Below are positions 20,954-32,484 of a DNA stretch of 64,000 bases, in pieces. The stretch spans positions 15,041,568 through 15,105,567 of the forward strand of contig CP099848.1 of NCBI GenBank assembly GCA_030062745.1, given 5' to 3'. The stretch comes from Capitulum mitella (lineage: Eukaryota; Arthropoda; Thecostraca; Pollicipedomorpha; Pollicipedidae). Within the stretch, counting starts at the first letter, position 1. The number at the start of each line of letters is the position of its first letter. The notes beneath the pieces were generated by a model. It worked only from the letters and a program-made list of their open reading frames with translations. It made no database searches and was not told where the DNA came from. The position numbers and the translations under genes are program-made.

Positions 20954-22907
20954 CAGAGGGTTACGGAAGCCGTTCCTCATCAGACTTTTTATACGTGATA
21001 AGTAACACAAAAAGTTACGGCATGACCTCAGTGTTGTGTCCTCGTCCTCCTGGTCACCAGAGACAGATGTCTTGTGCAGCAGTGTATTGCCAGGGGACTC
21101 CAGGCACACTGGTGTCCCTCTCCGTGTCGAACATACAAAGTGGCATGGCATGGAACAGTAGTGGCCAAATGGGAATTCGCTGCAGCCCTAGCACCCGCCG
21201 GTGACAGCCAATCACATGGCAGGGTCGGGCTGGTCACCGGGCGGTGTTTAGTGCCTGCGGCGCTGCCGTCACGTGACAGTTGGTCACCGGTCGGCGGGTG
21301 GGCTGCGCCGCGCACAACACTCAGGTCACGTGAACTTCGGTGACCTCGATACCCGTGAAAATGTTATTTTTACTGGCATGTATGGTACATATGGAAAATA
21401 AGGACTGCGTTGTCATAAATGTTCATTTTGAGACCGCGAAGTTTACCATATTTGAAGGTTCTCGAGACCACGCTCATCATTTCAAGAACAGAGCTGTTGG
21501 AACGAGAAAATGACATCAGTCGAAAGCTCGTCAAATTCCATGGAGACTAAAAGCATATTTATTGACTCTGGGCTAGTATTTTAGGGTCAGGTCAAACAAG
21601 GTCATGTCATGACGTTCCAAATCTATGGGCAATGAAAGCAAATATGATTGTCCTATACATTGATTTTTCTTACTGAACAGTCAAAAAAGGGCCGAAAACG
21701 TTTTTCTGTTGTTAAAGAGCAATGGTCTATTCCTCAGATCATAGCAGGCCAGGTCAACCGCCATTGGAACACAATGTCGAAACTAGCACTCAAGTAAAGT
21801 TACTCCAAGCGTGCGTTTTACAATCACCCTTGCGTTTGTTTCGTCAGATATGACAACTTTATCAGAAACATTAACAGGTCATCTAAGGCCATATCAGGTC
21901 AACTAAGGTCGAGTACTACAACAATTGCATATTGTGATTGGTTAAAGATGCGAATGTCAAACACACGCCATTTAATTGCTAAAATCATGCTGATGGGCTT
22001 TCAATGACATGAAAGTCAAGGATAGGTCAACTCAGATCAGCCCAACGACGTAAACAGGCAAAATGTGACTGTCTCGTTCGACGTAAAGGCTTTGAAATGT
22101 CATGGCCTCATGTGACCTGATATGACCTGAAATCATTTCAAAGACAACTGCCATTTGGGACGCCGAAGAATTTCATGAAATATTCTAAAACAACGTATAA
22201 GGTTGTATTTACATGTTTACTTTTCTTTGTTTCTGAGATACGATTATTCATTTGACCTAGGTTGACCTTGCCTGACTGTATTGACCATATGAGCTTTTGC
22301 TGTAGAGGCTTTAGGATGTTCTTATTGCATTACTTGAGAGCCAGTTTCTGCATAAATCAGTTTGTTTTCCAATGGCTGTTACCTGACCTGACACGACCTG
22401 AGGAGTAGATCACTGTTTTTTGACAATGAAAAGGCGTTTTTGGCCGTTTCGGCTGTTCATTACTAAGATCAGTTTATAGAACCATCATATTCCCTTTTTC
22501 TGCCATAGATCTGGAATGCCATGACATGACCTCATTTCACATTTTGACCCCAAGATACTAACTCCGTCAATAAATATGCGTTCATTATTCACAAAATTTG
22601 ACGAGTTTTCGATTGGTGTCATTTTCAGCTTCGTAGTTCTCTTAGTTCTCGAGATCATAAACGTGGTCTCGAGAAACTTCAGATATGGTGAACTTATGGT
22701 CTCAAAATGGGCATTCACAACAAAAACGTTAATTTTTGTTTCCTATATATGAGACGAAAATATGGGCCTTCCATGCCGGTAAAAAACAACATTTTCACGG
22801 GCATCGAGACCACCGGAGGTCACGTGCCCTGAGGTCATGCCGAAACTTTTGTATTATTTATCACGTATAAGAAGTCTGATGAGGAACTGTTCGCTTGAAC
22901 CTCTGTG
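20954..22907. mobile_element. DNA transposon remnant with long terminal inverted repeats
   Basis: Left arm and right arm are reverse complements over several hundred bases. They share GTTCCTCATCAGACTT, TATACGTGATAA, CGGCATGACCTCAG, GAAAATGTTATTTTTAC/GTAAAAAACAACATTTTC and CATGGTCTCGAGA-like blocks. Arms run from about 20954 to 21540 (including a 288-bp insertion) and from about 22590 to 22907. The middle (21540-22590) is AGGTCA/TGACCT-rich and has no recognisable transposase. The outer limits and target duplication are not certain. Confidence 0.8.
21032..21319 (+). mobile_element. Solo-LTR-like fossil inserted in the long-TIR element
   Basis: A 288-bp GC-rich block beginning TGTTGTG and ending CACAACA, flanked by CTCAG on both sides (21027-21031 and 21320-21324). 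TG...CA ends with a 5-bp target duplication are those of an LTR retrotransposon's solo LTR (Ty3/Gypsy or BEL-Pao type cannot be told apart). The other arm of the host element has the empty site, with a single CTGAG at about 22831-22835. No internal genes remain. It is younger than the host element; the identical flanks suggest a fairly recent insertion. Confidence 0.7.
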
Positions 22908-23448
22908 AGCTCAAAAATACCCGGATATTTGTATTTCGAATAATATTTCACAAATTTACCGGCCACCGAATAAACCCTTGCAGTGCGACCTGGCTGGAAT
23001 GCTGGAGGCTATAACGCCTGGACCGTTGACCTGATCCAACTAAAATTTGCATAAGTGGATTCAGGACATAAGACAACCCTTTACACCAATGTTGATCTCG
23101 ATCTGAAGCATGGGAGTGCCACCAGAAGCACTGAATGCCATTAGAAGCATTGAAGGAAGTGGTGAAAAATACCGTCGCAGATGGGAAACTATCGAAGCGC
23201 AACTCGAAAGGAAACTGTCTGGGTAGGGTAGAGGCGTCGGTCAGTGATGTCCGTTGCCATGTCGGTGCGTCATGCAGCGTTGTGCGCGAATTGATGATGT
23301 CTATGAGATGTCTATGTCTTCGACGACTATGAGTATCTGCTACATTAGGTGGCACGATTCTCGTGGTTGCTGTTGGCAGTGGGCGTGTGTGTATGGCAGT
23401 GCGCCGTGAAATGGAAAATATACCACAAAAAATCAATATAGATAATAC

Positions 23449-23558
23449 CAGGGCCTATTTTAAGGAAAAATGACTGCGGGGGCAATTCTGCGAACGAGAC
23501 GCATTGGTTGAGACCACCCCCTCCCCGGCATTTGTGTTCTCCTTATTGAATTTTGTCC

Positions 23559-23618
<60 letters not shown>

Positions 23619-23673
23619 TATATATTCCTAAGGAAAGACATATATATATATATAAATGCTTTCCTAAGCAGGG

Positions 23674-23742
<69 letters not shown>

Positions 23743-24150
23743 GCGAATTACGATGAACACTTCCACAGCGCTCTGTCATTAACTGATATGTCTTTTGGAG
23801 GAAACCATGTGTGCAAAATATGGCCTTGGTCCAGCACTCTTAAGCACTTTCACACAAAGACTGTATGTCGTTTGTGGTGGATTTTATTTTATTTCGATGA
23901 AATTCGCGCTGGCTTTTGTGCATTCCGAGCCCATTAAATTCAAAGGACACCATTTCATTTATCCCCAGCAAGAACTCATTCTCCCTCGATTTGTGATCCC
24001 TGGGAGATTCGCTCAGGGATGTCTGAAATGCCCCCAAACGTGTTTTGTGCTTCAGTTTTTTAAAAGAAGCGCACGATATGCATAAAATGCACATTATAGT
24101 ACTCCTTTTCACACACTGGATCGAAAGACACTTCGCATTCTGTCTCAGGT
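23449..24150 (+). repeat. Dispersed repeat copy related to 40030-40630, invaded by (TA)n
   Basis: The end motif CCAGGGCCTATTTTAA at 23449 recurs inverted at 28190-28205 and in altered form at about 40029. The stretch 23760-23910 (AAATATGGCCTT, then ACACAA..ACTGTATG) matches 40440-40620 as reverse complement. Between them lies a low-complexity TA block. Confidence 0.65.
23563..23738 (+). repeat. (TA)n microsatellite block, interrupted
   Basis: Three AT-dinucleotide runs separated by short spacers containing the inverted pair TCCTAAGGAAAG / CTTTCCTAAG. All apparent long frames here (YIYIYI) are artefacts of the repeat. Confidence 0.95.
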
Positions 24151-24179
24151 CATTGGTCACTGGCCCTGTCGGCAGCAGT

Positions 24180-26300
24180 GTGGCTTAGGTGGGAATGATA
24201 CTTCAGTCCTCTTAGTGGTCTCGGGGTTCTGGCGACGATGCTATTCGACGACTTGCAGCAGTTACTGCTTTTGCCCTTCATCCTTCGTCAGCACCTTGTT
24301 GTATACTTGGATAAGAGTCACAGCTCGTTCGGCGAAGTCGCTAACTACCGCGATCCTGCACAGGACTTCCTTAGCGTTCGTGAAGCCAGGTGCTGTCTCC
24401 CAATCAGCGGCATCGGCGGCAAGGAAGTCCATGTTGATGCCGTAGGCTTTCGGGTTTCCCACCGACTTTGCGGTAATGAAGTCGACGATGATCTTCCTGG
24501 GACGAGAACCTCTTTTTCTGCGAGATCCACCTGCGCTCGCTGGGAGGACTCTCCGATCCTTGTTCCTGGAGTGCCGCGATCATCCTCGTCTTCATCTCAC
24601 ACGGCACGCCCTCGTCGAAGAACGACACACCAGCCAGTTCTTCGCTGGGGCACCATAATAGGTGATTGTTATAATAAATCATATGTCGACTATAATGTCA
24701 TAATAGATAAAAGGTGATCGGCAAACTCCTTGGAGATCCCCTTCGAAATTTCAGCATTCACATCAGGCTTTGCAGAACGGCCAGGTCGTGCACGGAAGCG
24801 CTGACCGCCGATGAAGAACAGAACCATGCACTGACATACAAAACAACCATGAAAGAGACGAAGCGCTTGAGTGCTCCCAGTTCACTGAGAGTCACGGAGA
24901 ACTGATGGCAAAGCAAGAAGATCTTGATCCCGCAGATTATGCGCCCCATCCATCTGGCGCGATGGAACCATCTATCTGGGACGTTGGAGAGCACCCGGCT
25001 GGGGAACTTGATTCGCCGTGGAGGCTCTTGACCAAAGGGGATAATCGAGACCTCAAAGAACCAACGATGATCATCGCTAGGCTGGATTTCGGCGAGCTTC
25101 TCACGGTAGAAGGCGACGAAACGATCATTGGAAGAGAAAAACGTCTCGGCCACTGCTGGCTCCAGGTCTTCATACACCATAGGTTCAAACTTGTTCCAAT
25201 CAATGAGTCTCCATCTCTTCTTGAAGCTCTTGAACAAGGAGATCGCGGTCCCGAGGACGAACCGAAGCGCGTGGAGAAAGCCGCCTCTGCCACCAGTTCG
25301 ACGATATGATGACGACAAGCAAAGTGAAAAGGCCGTCACTCAAGCTTCTGCTGAAGAAGCGTGTTTGGTCCCACAACTTGTCCAGTATTGCTGGAGGTGG
25401 TGTCGAAGCTCATGTCGACGACGTTGTCCGAAACCTCTCAGTATTCCAGACAAAGCGCGACAACGTCGGCTGGCGTTGCTCCGGCTCTACTTGCAACTTC
25501 CAAACACCGAAGAGCTTGGCGGCACTTCTTGGACCGGCTACAATGACAGAGTCGATCCACCTTTTCCTTTCTATCGTCAGTAACAGTTTGCCGTCCCAGT
25601 GGACCACCAGGTTGGGTAACGCGGAGAAAGAATGCTAGATTTCGTCCGCAATGGCTTCCCTCTGCGATCTACGTGCGCGCCTGCCCGAGCTTCTGTGATC
25701 GCCAGTTCAGAGGAGTCGTGGCCGAGGACCGAAGCCGTCGCCGATAGGAAGTGAATTGCAGAGCGATCATTGAGCTTGGTCCGATCGAGGGCTGCTGCCT
25801 GACCAGGAGTGGCGATGTTCTTGGCTTTCCTGCAGGGCCGATTCGAAGGCATGGCCAAGGGCTGCGGGTCATCCTGATCTGTCAATTATGTGTTGTCGGT
25901 AGACGAGTATTCCAGTTGGGCAGTTGCCTCATGCTCGGTCTGCTGTTTAATCTAATGGCGGGCCCTTTAAAGCTTCGGCCTACTGTTGTCGTTGAAGAGC
26001 TCGCTCCTCCTTCTCAGAAGGGAACTTATCGAATACCACCATGACGCCTCGGCGACCTGGATCCCTTTGGGCCTAGAGAATGTCTTTATCCTCTTGGTTT
26101 TGATGATCTTAATGGTGCCGACAAGGGCAAGGTCAAAAACATTGTTAAGGTTGTCCCTAAATCCATTCTTCTTGTCAATTTCCGGGCTGAACCTCCAGAA
26201 TTTGCCTTTGGTACTGGTCAAGCTTCCTGTTGAGCTTCTTTATCACGTTCCGCTCCGGTGCAGTGAGAATACGGGCTTTGTTCCACACCTTTATCATTTC
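24180..26300 (-). pseudogene. Decayed copy of a repetitive, uncharacterised arthropod protein family
   Basis: The minus strand carries, in the right order, segments I recognise from a multi-copy family of unnamed arthropod proteins. These are AALDRTKLNDRSAIHFLSA near 25790, MVHWDGKLL near 25600, FHRARWMGRIICGIKIFLL near 24940, PSEELAGVSFF near 24640, and DFLAADAADWE plus VVSDFAERAVTLI near 24400. The copy is broken, with several interruptions, and does not read as one protein. Family membership is from memory of similar sequences, not from a search. Its multi-copy nature suggests a mobile or amplified element, but no terminal repeats are visible here and the class is unknown. Confidence 0.65.
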
Positions 26301-26589
26301 GCGGACGATCTGTGTTTTGACCTACCTCTGGGTAAGCCTATCCACACGGTGGGACTGAAAATATTGCTGCAGCACTTCTCCCCGCGAAGGCAGTTCTGAT
26401 CACCGGTCAACCAAAATTCGGCTTTTTTCTCGTGGTGCAGCCATAGTGGCACAGACTTCCGTTATAAAAGGTACTTTCTGCATTAACGCGGTGGTCCTTA
26501 AATATCCTGACGTCTAAGAACGCGCGGAAAATTGCCAGACCGGCACCGTGGGTTGCCGTGGCATGGCAAGGCGTGGTACTTCAAATATA

Positions 26590-27184
26590 CAGGGTGTCCA
26601 TAAAGTCTCTTTACAATTTTAAAAATTTATTACAAAGGCAGTTGATAAATTATCTTAACCAGACTTGTTTTGTTTTAATCCGTGTTTATTAAAGTTTCTG
26701 ATCACATTGAAATTTTGTGTTTCAGGTATTCTGTTGGTGGACGGGGTGCTGTTAAATGGAACCCTAAAATATGGCTACTCCTCAAGAGAAGGCACAATGT
26801 GTATCACGGTTTATTGAGACAAAATCGGATGTGCAGACTCAGCGAAACTACCAGATATCACTCCCTTGGGCTTCTTTCTATGGGGTTATGTGAAAGATAT
26901 CGTGTATCGAATAAAGATACGGGACATTACTGACTTGAAGCAAAGGATTTCTGACGTCATTGCCAACACTAAAGAGGCTGTGCTACAGCGAACATGGCAA
27001 GAAATCGAGTACCGTCTTGATGTGCTTCGTGCAACTAATGGTGCCCATACAGAGGTGTATTAAATGAGGTAAAAAAAAACTTTGACAACCACTGATTACA
27101 TTAGATCAAGTCTAGTTAAGAAATCTTGTCAACTGCCTTTGTAATAAATTTTTAAAATTGTAAAGAGACTTTATGGACACCCTG
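26590..27184 (+). mobile_element. Internally deleted Tc1/mariner-like element
   Basis: A 595-bp element with about 75-bp near-perfect terminal inverted repeats (start CAGGGTGTCCATAAAGTC), flanked by TA on both sides (26588-26589, 27185-27186). Inside, ATG at 26771 opens MATPQEKAQCVSRFIETK, the usual N-terminus of an arthropod mariner-like transposase. After 28 codons this is joined, out of frame, to DITPLGFFLWGYVKDIVYR. The frame then runs to the normal C-terminus, ending TNGAHTEVY and TAA. The whole catalytic core between is missing, so it is non-autonomous. Confidence 0.93.
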
Positions 27185-27780
27185 TATAAGTCACAGTCTG
27201 CAAACGATGGCCAGAATATTGGCGAGATGTTGCGACAGCTTCGATTCTTCCCTAAATGAGACAGTAGGTTGCCTGTCCGGGGTAGTTTCTGTTAGTCTAA
27301 TCTATCCCCAAAATACATTTTCTCACCGAATTTTGGCCATATGTTTTTCAACACTGCGCAGAAGTGTAAAAGCTGTCCTAAAACAGGCAGAACAAACTTC
27401 TCCATTTCCAGGTTATCGGCCCCAAAATAAAAAAGTCACCTCAGATTGAAATATTCGCCTTAGGCCCGCCTCAATGACATATCACCAACATTCGTCATTA
27501 TCTGCAGTCTGGGCCATGCCATGTTCGTTAAGCAGATGAAGCATGCTCATGGGATGCTCAAACCCATGCACTAGGAGCAGCAAGATTGACGGTTTTAATA
27601 TACGACTGATTAATTTTCTGTTTTCCTCGCGTAAAACTCGGGTTTAACCGCCTAGTTCAATGAAGTTCTACCAATCAGGTACTGGGATTTTAGCAGGGTT
27701 TTCGGATCAGGATGATTGGTGATGACTACAACACTGCTGGACTGTTACCGCATTCATATAAACCTTATCTCACCATAGCG
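27185..27780. other. Intergenic, no gene recognised
   Basis: Nothing I can support beyond short random frames. Confidence 0.5.
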
Positions 27781-28205
27781 AAACCGCCCTGCGCACCAGC
27801 TCGCCCTTCAGTTTGCTTGCGCGTGAACACATCAGGGATGGTTATCATCATTTTTAACGTGCTTACGATGCAATGAAACGCCTTGGCCGCCCACCAGACA
27901 ATCGCGACATCGGGTGCCGGCGTACTAATTACGAAACACGCTCGCCAGCGGTCACTAGGTGTGCCTGCAATACGTATTATAAAGTGATGCTTCTACGTGT
28001 GCTCCCACATTACTCAGTGATTCAACACATCCTTCGTTGATAAGATGCTGCTTTGCGAGCGCAGCGCTTTATGGAATACCTTCCTGGGTACGCTAGTACA
28101 CCTGGCTGTTTTTTTCCTTGCATGGGCAAAGGATCTTGACTGGGGGGGCAAAGTGCCCGACTGGGGGGGCATTTGCCCCCCAGTTAACATGTTAAAATAG
28201 GCCCT
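27780..28205 (-). repeat. Dispersed repeat, inverted relative to 40030-40445
   Basis: Reverse-complement homologue of 40030-40445. Shared blocks are CCCAGTTAACATGTTAAAA, TTGCATGGGCAAAG, TATAAAGTGATGCTTCTA, CTCCCACATTACT and CTTGGC.GCCCAC. It ends in TTAAAATAGGCCCTGG, the same end motif as at 23449. It is non-coding. Confidence 0.75.
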
Positions 28206-28789
28206 GGATAATACTGTAAACTGCATTATAGCACAGGAAACTTTTGGGCCCCGTATTAAACTAAAAATTACTACTATAAAATAAGTACTACTCACTAAAA
28301 ATAAGACACGCACACATGTCGGCCAATTTTGACATAACGTACGTGATCAAAAACAGTATATTCCTTTACATGCATTGTAAAACAGCAATGGTAGCCTGCT
28401 CAAAATTCCCGAAACGATAAAAACAGCGTGTGCGATACCGTACCCCGCGGCGCTGGCTGGCCCGGAAACTGACCGTCCAACGCCGCCAGCACCGCAGCCA
28501 GGCGGTTGTTCAAGGTCAATGGGCGGAATCGGTTGGTACGGTTTATTTGTTGGTGAGTCAGACGCATAGCGTCATGGGCTCCGGAGCCTTGTGTGTCGCC
28601 AGGCGCCAGCCAGTCGCATAGATGGCACGGGCACAGTATGGGTAGTTTAGGCATTTATGTCGTTAGCTGCATAACCTTCGGATACATTTCGGGAGTAGAA
28701 CTAACAGAATTCCGCATCAGTGTTATTGGTAACACTGGTCGTGTGCTATAGTTACAATACGATTTGTTCTCATATCTGCGCTCAGGCGT

Positions 28790-29022
28790 GGATACAGAGT
28801 GGGACACCGGGGCGTGTGTCCTCCCCGGCCGAAACGACGCAAATGACACTTCTTTCAAGGCGCCCTTGCTCCGCCAAAAGTGTCCACGTTGATTTCCACT
28901 TACCTGAAGGTACCTCTTCCAACGAAGATGTCCCTGACCCACCAAATGTGCCCCACCCGACTGACGACGTCCCTGTTACTTCCTGCCGAACACGCCCTCG
29001 CCCACAGACGGCGCCTCTGGTA
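28790..29022. repeat. Degenerate GC-rich array, left part
   Basis: CGCC/CCCTC-type imperfect repeats similar in style to 31319-31560. The two parts look like one array split by the pair of TTAA MITEs between them. Confidence 0.45.
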
Positions 29023-29997
29023 TCAACCCGGCACCGCCTGTGTGCTTTTGTACCCCCGACCGCTTGGGCGATGACGATAACATGCCATTTTATCGGTTAT
29101 TTTATATAATAAGAAAGCAAAATTACATAACTTTTCATTTCTGAAAAGCAAAATACGGGGAACCCGCGCTGACTATTCGCCTCCAACCCCTCACCCCGCC
29201 TTGGCGAAATCCTGGATTCACCCTTGGCGAGGGCCCCCATGGGTTACGAAGGCCCCTTGATCCGAGTTGCCCCCCCCGGGCGGAATCCTGACTACGCCCC
29301 TGCGTCAAGTACAGAAATGAAATTACATTTCGTAATATTTAAATCTGCTGTCTGCTCCGTGTCGGGTCAAGGTCAAGCCAGGTCAAGACAGATCGTCATT
29401 TTCTTTTTCTGACAAGGAACAATAACTGTTCTCTGCTGTTAATGAACGACCTCCCACAGACAATGTTGCATTTCATCTCGTTTTGATATCTACCAATGAC
29501 GTGACCTGGCATGACCTTGCGTTGTTTTCATGACCTTTGCTAAGAGGCGCATATAGATATGCTTGTCTAGCTTGAACGATGGGGAAAGTCAGCGGCAACC
29601 ACTTCTATCACCCACAATGCAGACCAGTCCAACTGTCATCATGTATGTCACCTAGCATGACCTCTAATGTTGGCGTGTCACGGTTGTATATTCTTTTGGG
29701 GGCCGTATCCTATGTAAATCCAAGTAATTCATGGATTATATTCACGAACATTATAAAAAACCGAAGGAAGGTCACGCCGCCGCCCGAAGAGGCGAAAACA
29801 TACATGCAAGGGTTATAACGCTATATCTCCATGACCTGACCTACCATAGAAAAGGTTTTGATGTCAAAATATGTAAAACTGATTGATGGACAGGTACTGA
29901 AAATTTGGTTGGATCGACTCTAGCGGTTCAGAAGTTATTTATCAAAAACCGAGGGATGCCCTATTTCACACCCCCTCCCCAGGCGGTGCCGGGTTAA
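29023..29997 (+). mobile_element. TTAA MITE family 1, copy with rearranged left part
   Basis: The left end reads TCAACCCGGCACCGCCTG and the right end CAGGCGGTGCCGGGTTAA. From about 29305 to the end it matches the 17290-18548 copy. The left quarter (29045-29300) is different and contains a GGAATCCTGACTACGCCCCTG end typical of hAT-type MITEs, so another element has probably replaced or inserted there. It shares its right TTAA with the next element. Confidence 0.8.
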
Positions 29998-31318
29998 CCC
30001 GCGCAGTGGAAGGGGGTTTCGCGCTAACGCGCACTGGAAGGGGAGTCCAAAAGGACCCCCTCCGATGTCGGAAAAGGAAAGAGCTAGAGACATGAAATTT
30101 TGTGGACGGGGTAGGGCCATAACGATTTACATTACGTGCAATTCTCATGACCTCGGGTCAATATCTTCAAGGTCAAATAAGGCCGAAAAGGTCAACTTTG
30201 GGCACTGTCATGGCCCGTACGGACTATTCCGCACAACTTTCGAACGAAACGGGAAAAGCATATTTGTTTGAGCATTAAAACGTGGAATACGACAACTTGC
30301 ATTCATTTGACGTCTTGACTAAGGATTTCGGGCCGAGATCATATCAGGTCATTGACGTATGCCGTCTTTTTTCATCTTTTGTAGATCAGATTTCGAGTAA
30401 CACGGGATAGCCTGAGTGTAAATGAAGGCGCTACAAGCATCTTTTGGCGTCTTTCAGTGAAGCTAGCCAACATCGGTACATTGGATCACTTCCAGCGTCT
30501 ACATTTATGTGTGTGTGTTTATCCACATATGTATATACATATGAGTATCAATGTGCCTAACGTGCTTTTAGTAGGGTCTTTGAATGCACATTTCATACAA
30601 ATCGGCATGTCGCAAAGCAAACCTGGACCAGGCCACAAGATGGTTACCCTTGACCTTTGATGACCTTGACCTGCACTGACCCTGGTATATATAAGCGTAT
30701 CCATGTGCGCACACGTGTTTTTATTGGGGTCTTTGTATGCATATTTCACACAAATCGGCATGTCGCAAAGCAAATCTGGACCAGGTCAAAATACTTGACC
30801 TTAACCTTTGATGACCTTGACCTTGACTGACCCTGGTATATGCAAGCGTATCAGTGTGCGCACACGTGTTTTTATTACGGTCTTTGAATGCACATTGCAT
30901 ACAGACCGACATGTTGCAAAGCAAATTTGTATCAGGTCATAAGCTGGTTGACCTTGACCTTTGACGACTTTGACCCTTATTGACCCTGACCTTGGTCTTG
31001 GTACATCCATCACTTATGCCCGAATGACGTCGTCTGATTGTGTTCAAACGGTAATCTTAGGTAGAACGCTACTGGTTTCACCAAGTTCCCATTTGTCCGC
31101 GATACCGTTATTTTCGTTATGTTTGCGTGACTTCAGATGCTTAAAACTTCCAAAATTTCCAGCCGATTATTTTCGGTTTTTCTGCGTCAATCGACGAGTT
31201 ATTCAACTTCCATAAATGTCACAAAGTAGCAGCAACCAGCTCCGATCCGTTCTCGAGATTATCAAGAAAAACAGGTGGCAAGGGGCACAAAAAGACCCCC
31301 TTCCAGTGAGCGTGTTAA
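29994..31318 (+). mobile_element. TTAA MITE family 2, copy 1
   Basis: TTAACCCGCGCAGTGGAAGG on the left; the right end reverse-complements to TTAACACGCTCACTGGAAGG. 1325 bp, non-coding. It is homologous over its length to 43648-44892 in opposite orientation. It contains three tandem units of about 152 bp (about 30550-31000), each with GCATGTCGCAAAGCAAA and a string of TGACCTTGACCT sites; the other copy has one. A subterminal inverted repeat (GCGCTAACGCGCACTGG) is also present. Confidence 0.88.
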
Positions 31319-31560
31319 AGGTGCCCTTCCCAACTGAGGGCATCCCTTACCGCCAGAGACGTCCCCGCCTGCACAGAACGAGGTTCTAGTGTCAAAGGCG
31401 CTTCTAGTGCCAATAGCGCTCTCGCCCAACCGAAGGCGTCCTTTCCCGCGAAAGGCGCACCTGTCCGACACAAAGCGCCTGTAGCGTCAAAGGCGGCCCT
31501 TCCCAGATGAAGGCACCGCTTACCGCCAAAGGCTGCAAACGTCAAAGATCATCCATGCAC
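31319..31560. repeat. Degenerate GC-rich array, right part
   Basis: Imperfect repeats of the form GGCGCCC..TCCC..CCGAAGGCGTC, similar in style to 28790-29022. Confidence 0.45.
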
Positions 31561-32484
31561 CAAAGATAATCATACTACGCGGGTACAAATATGCATCGTT
31601 TTGTTCCGTCAGTGTTTTTACTATTTCAGGTTTCCTGTTTCGGGAGTATTGAACTTTTAACCCGGAGTTTCTTTCCAGGAAACACCCAAAAGCGTAACAT
31701 GTAACAACTGATTTTTGCTCGTCATCAGTCCCGGTGGCGATGCCCATGTCGTAAACCAGCCTTTCACATTTCTGTGTCGAACATCGCAACAGATGTCTTC
31801 AAACTTCCCACCTGAAGTTTATGCCAATTTTCATGCAGTGGATTTCACTTGACATCCATAAAGGATTCCCGCAGAGATCTGCCAACAACATAGAGTCATT
31901 TTGACTAACCATGGCTCGAACGAAAAAAATGCGTGGTTAAAGATTCTTTTTGTATAAGCAAACGTAGCAAATGCATTACATATAAAGCAGTAAATACACA
32001 AAAGTCAATGGGAAGAGTTTCGTCGTGACTGACGCAGAAATTCGGCACTTACGATGGCAAACTTAGCATGCCCAATTGTGGTGATGCAATTCAAAATACG
32101 CCCGTGGTAAAATCCGCCCATAAACGTGGCACCATGAACAGAAAAAATGCATGAAGATGCATGATTTCGAGCAAGTTCAAAACGTAACGTCGCAAGACGA
32201 GAGAGTCATATAGCACATCAATGACTAACTATATGCAGTGCATCCATAGCAGTAATCTTATGAGAAGACAATGAAGTAAAAAAAGTCATTTCAGCACACA
32301 GATGGATGTCTCACGATATCGCACTGCCCACTAACCCCCCAAAAACGGACGAGCAGGTGGCACTCGAGCACGAGTTTGGTCAGCTGCAGAGATTCTCCAC
32401 GACTGGTCGGCGTCCGGTCAGCAACAAGCTGCCAACGCCGCGCACCAGGTGGCCGCACACAGCACGAAAACGGACCACTTCAAC
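31561..32484. other. 3' flank of the zinc-finger gene
   Basis: AT-rich, presumed 3' UTR and intergenic DNA. I do not see a canonical minus-strand polyadenylation signal close to the stop. Confidence 0.45.

Noticed and set aside
23504-23779. Frames encoding YIYIYI-type peptides
   Set aside because: They are translations of a (TA)n microsatellite.
24905-25583. Plus-strand frames of 130-150 residues
   Set aside because: They are antisense to the decayed protein-family copy, whose recognisable motifs are on the minus strand.
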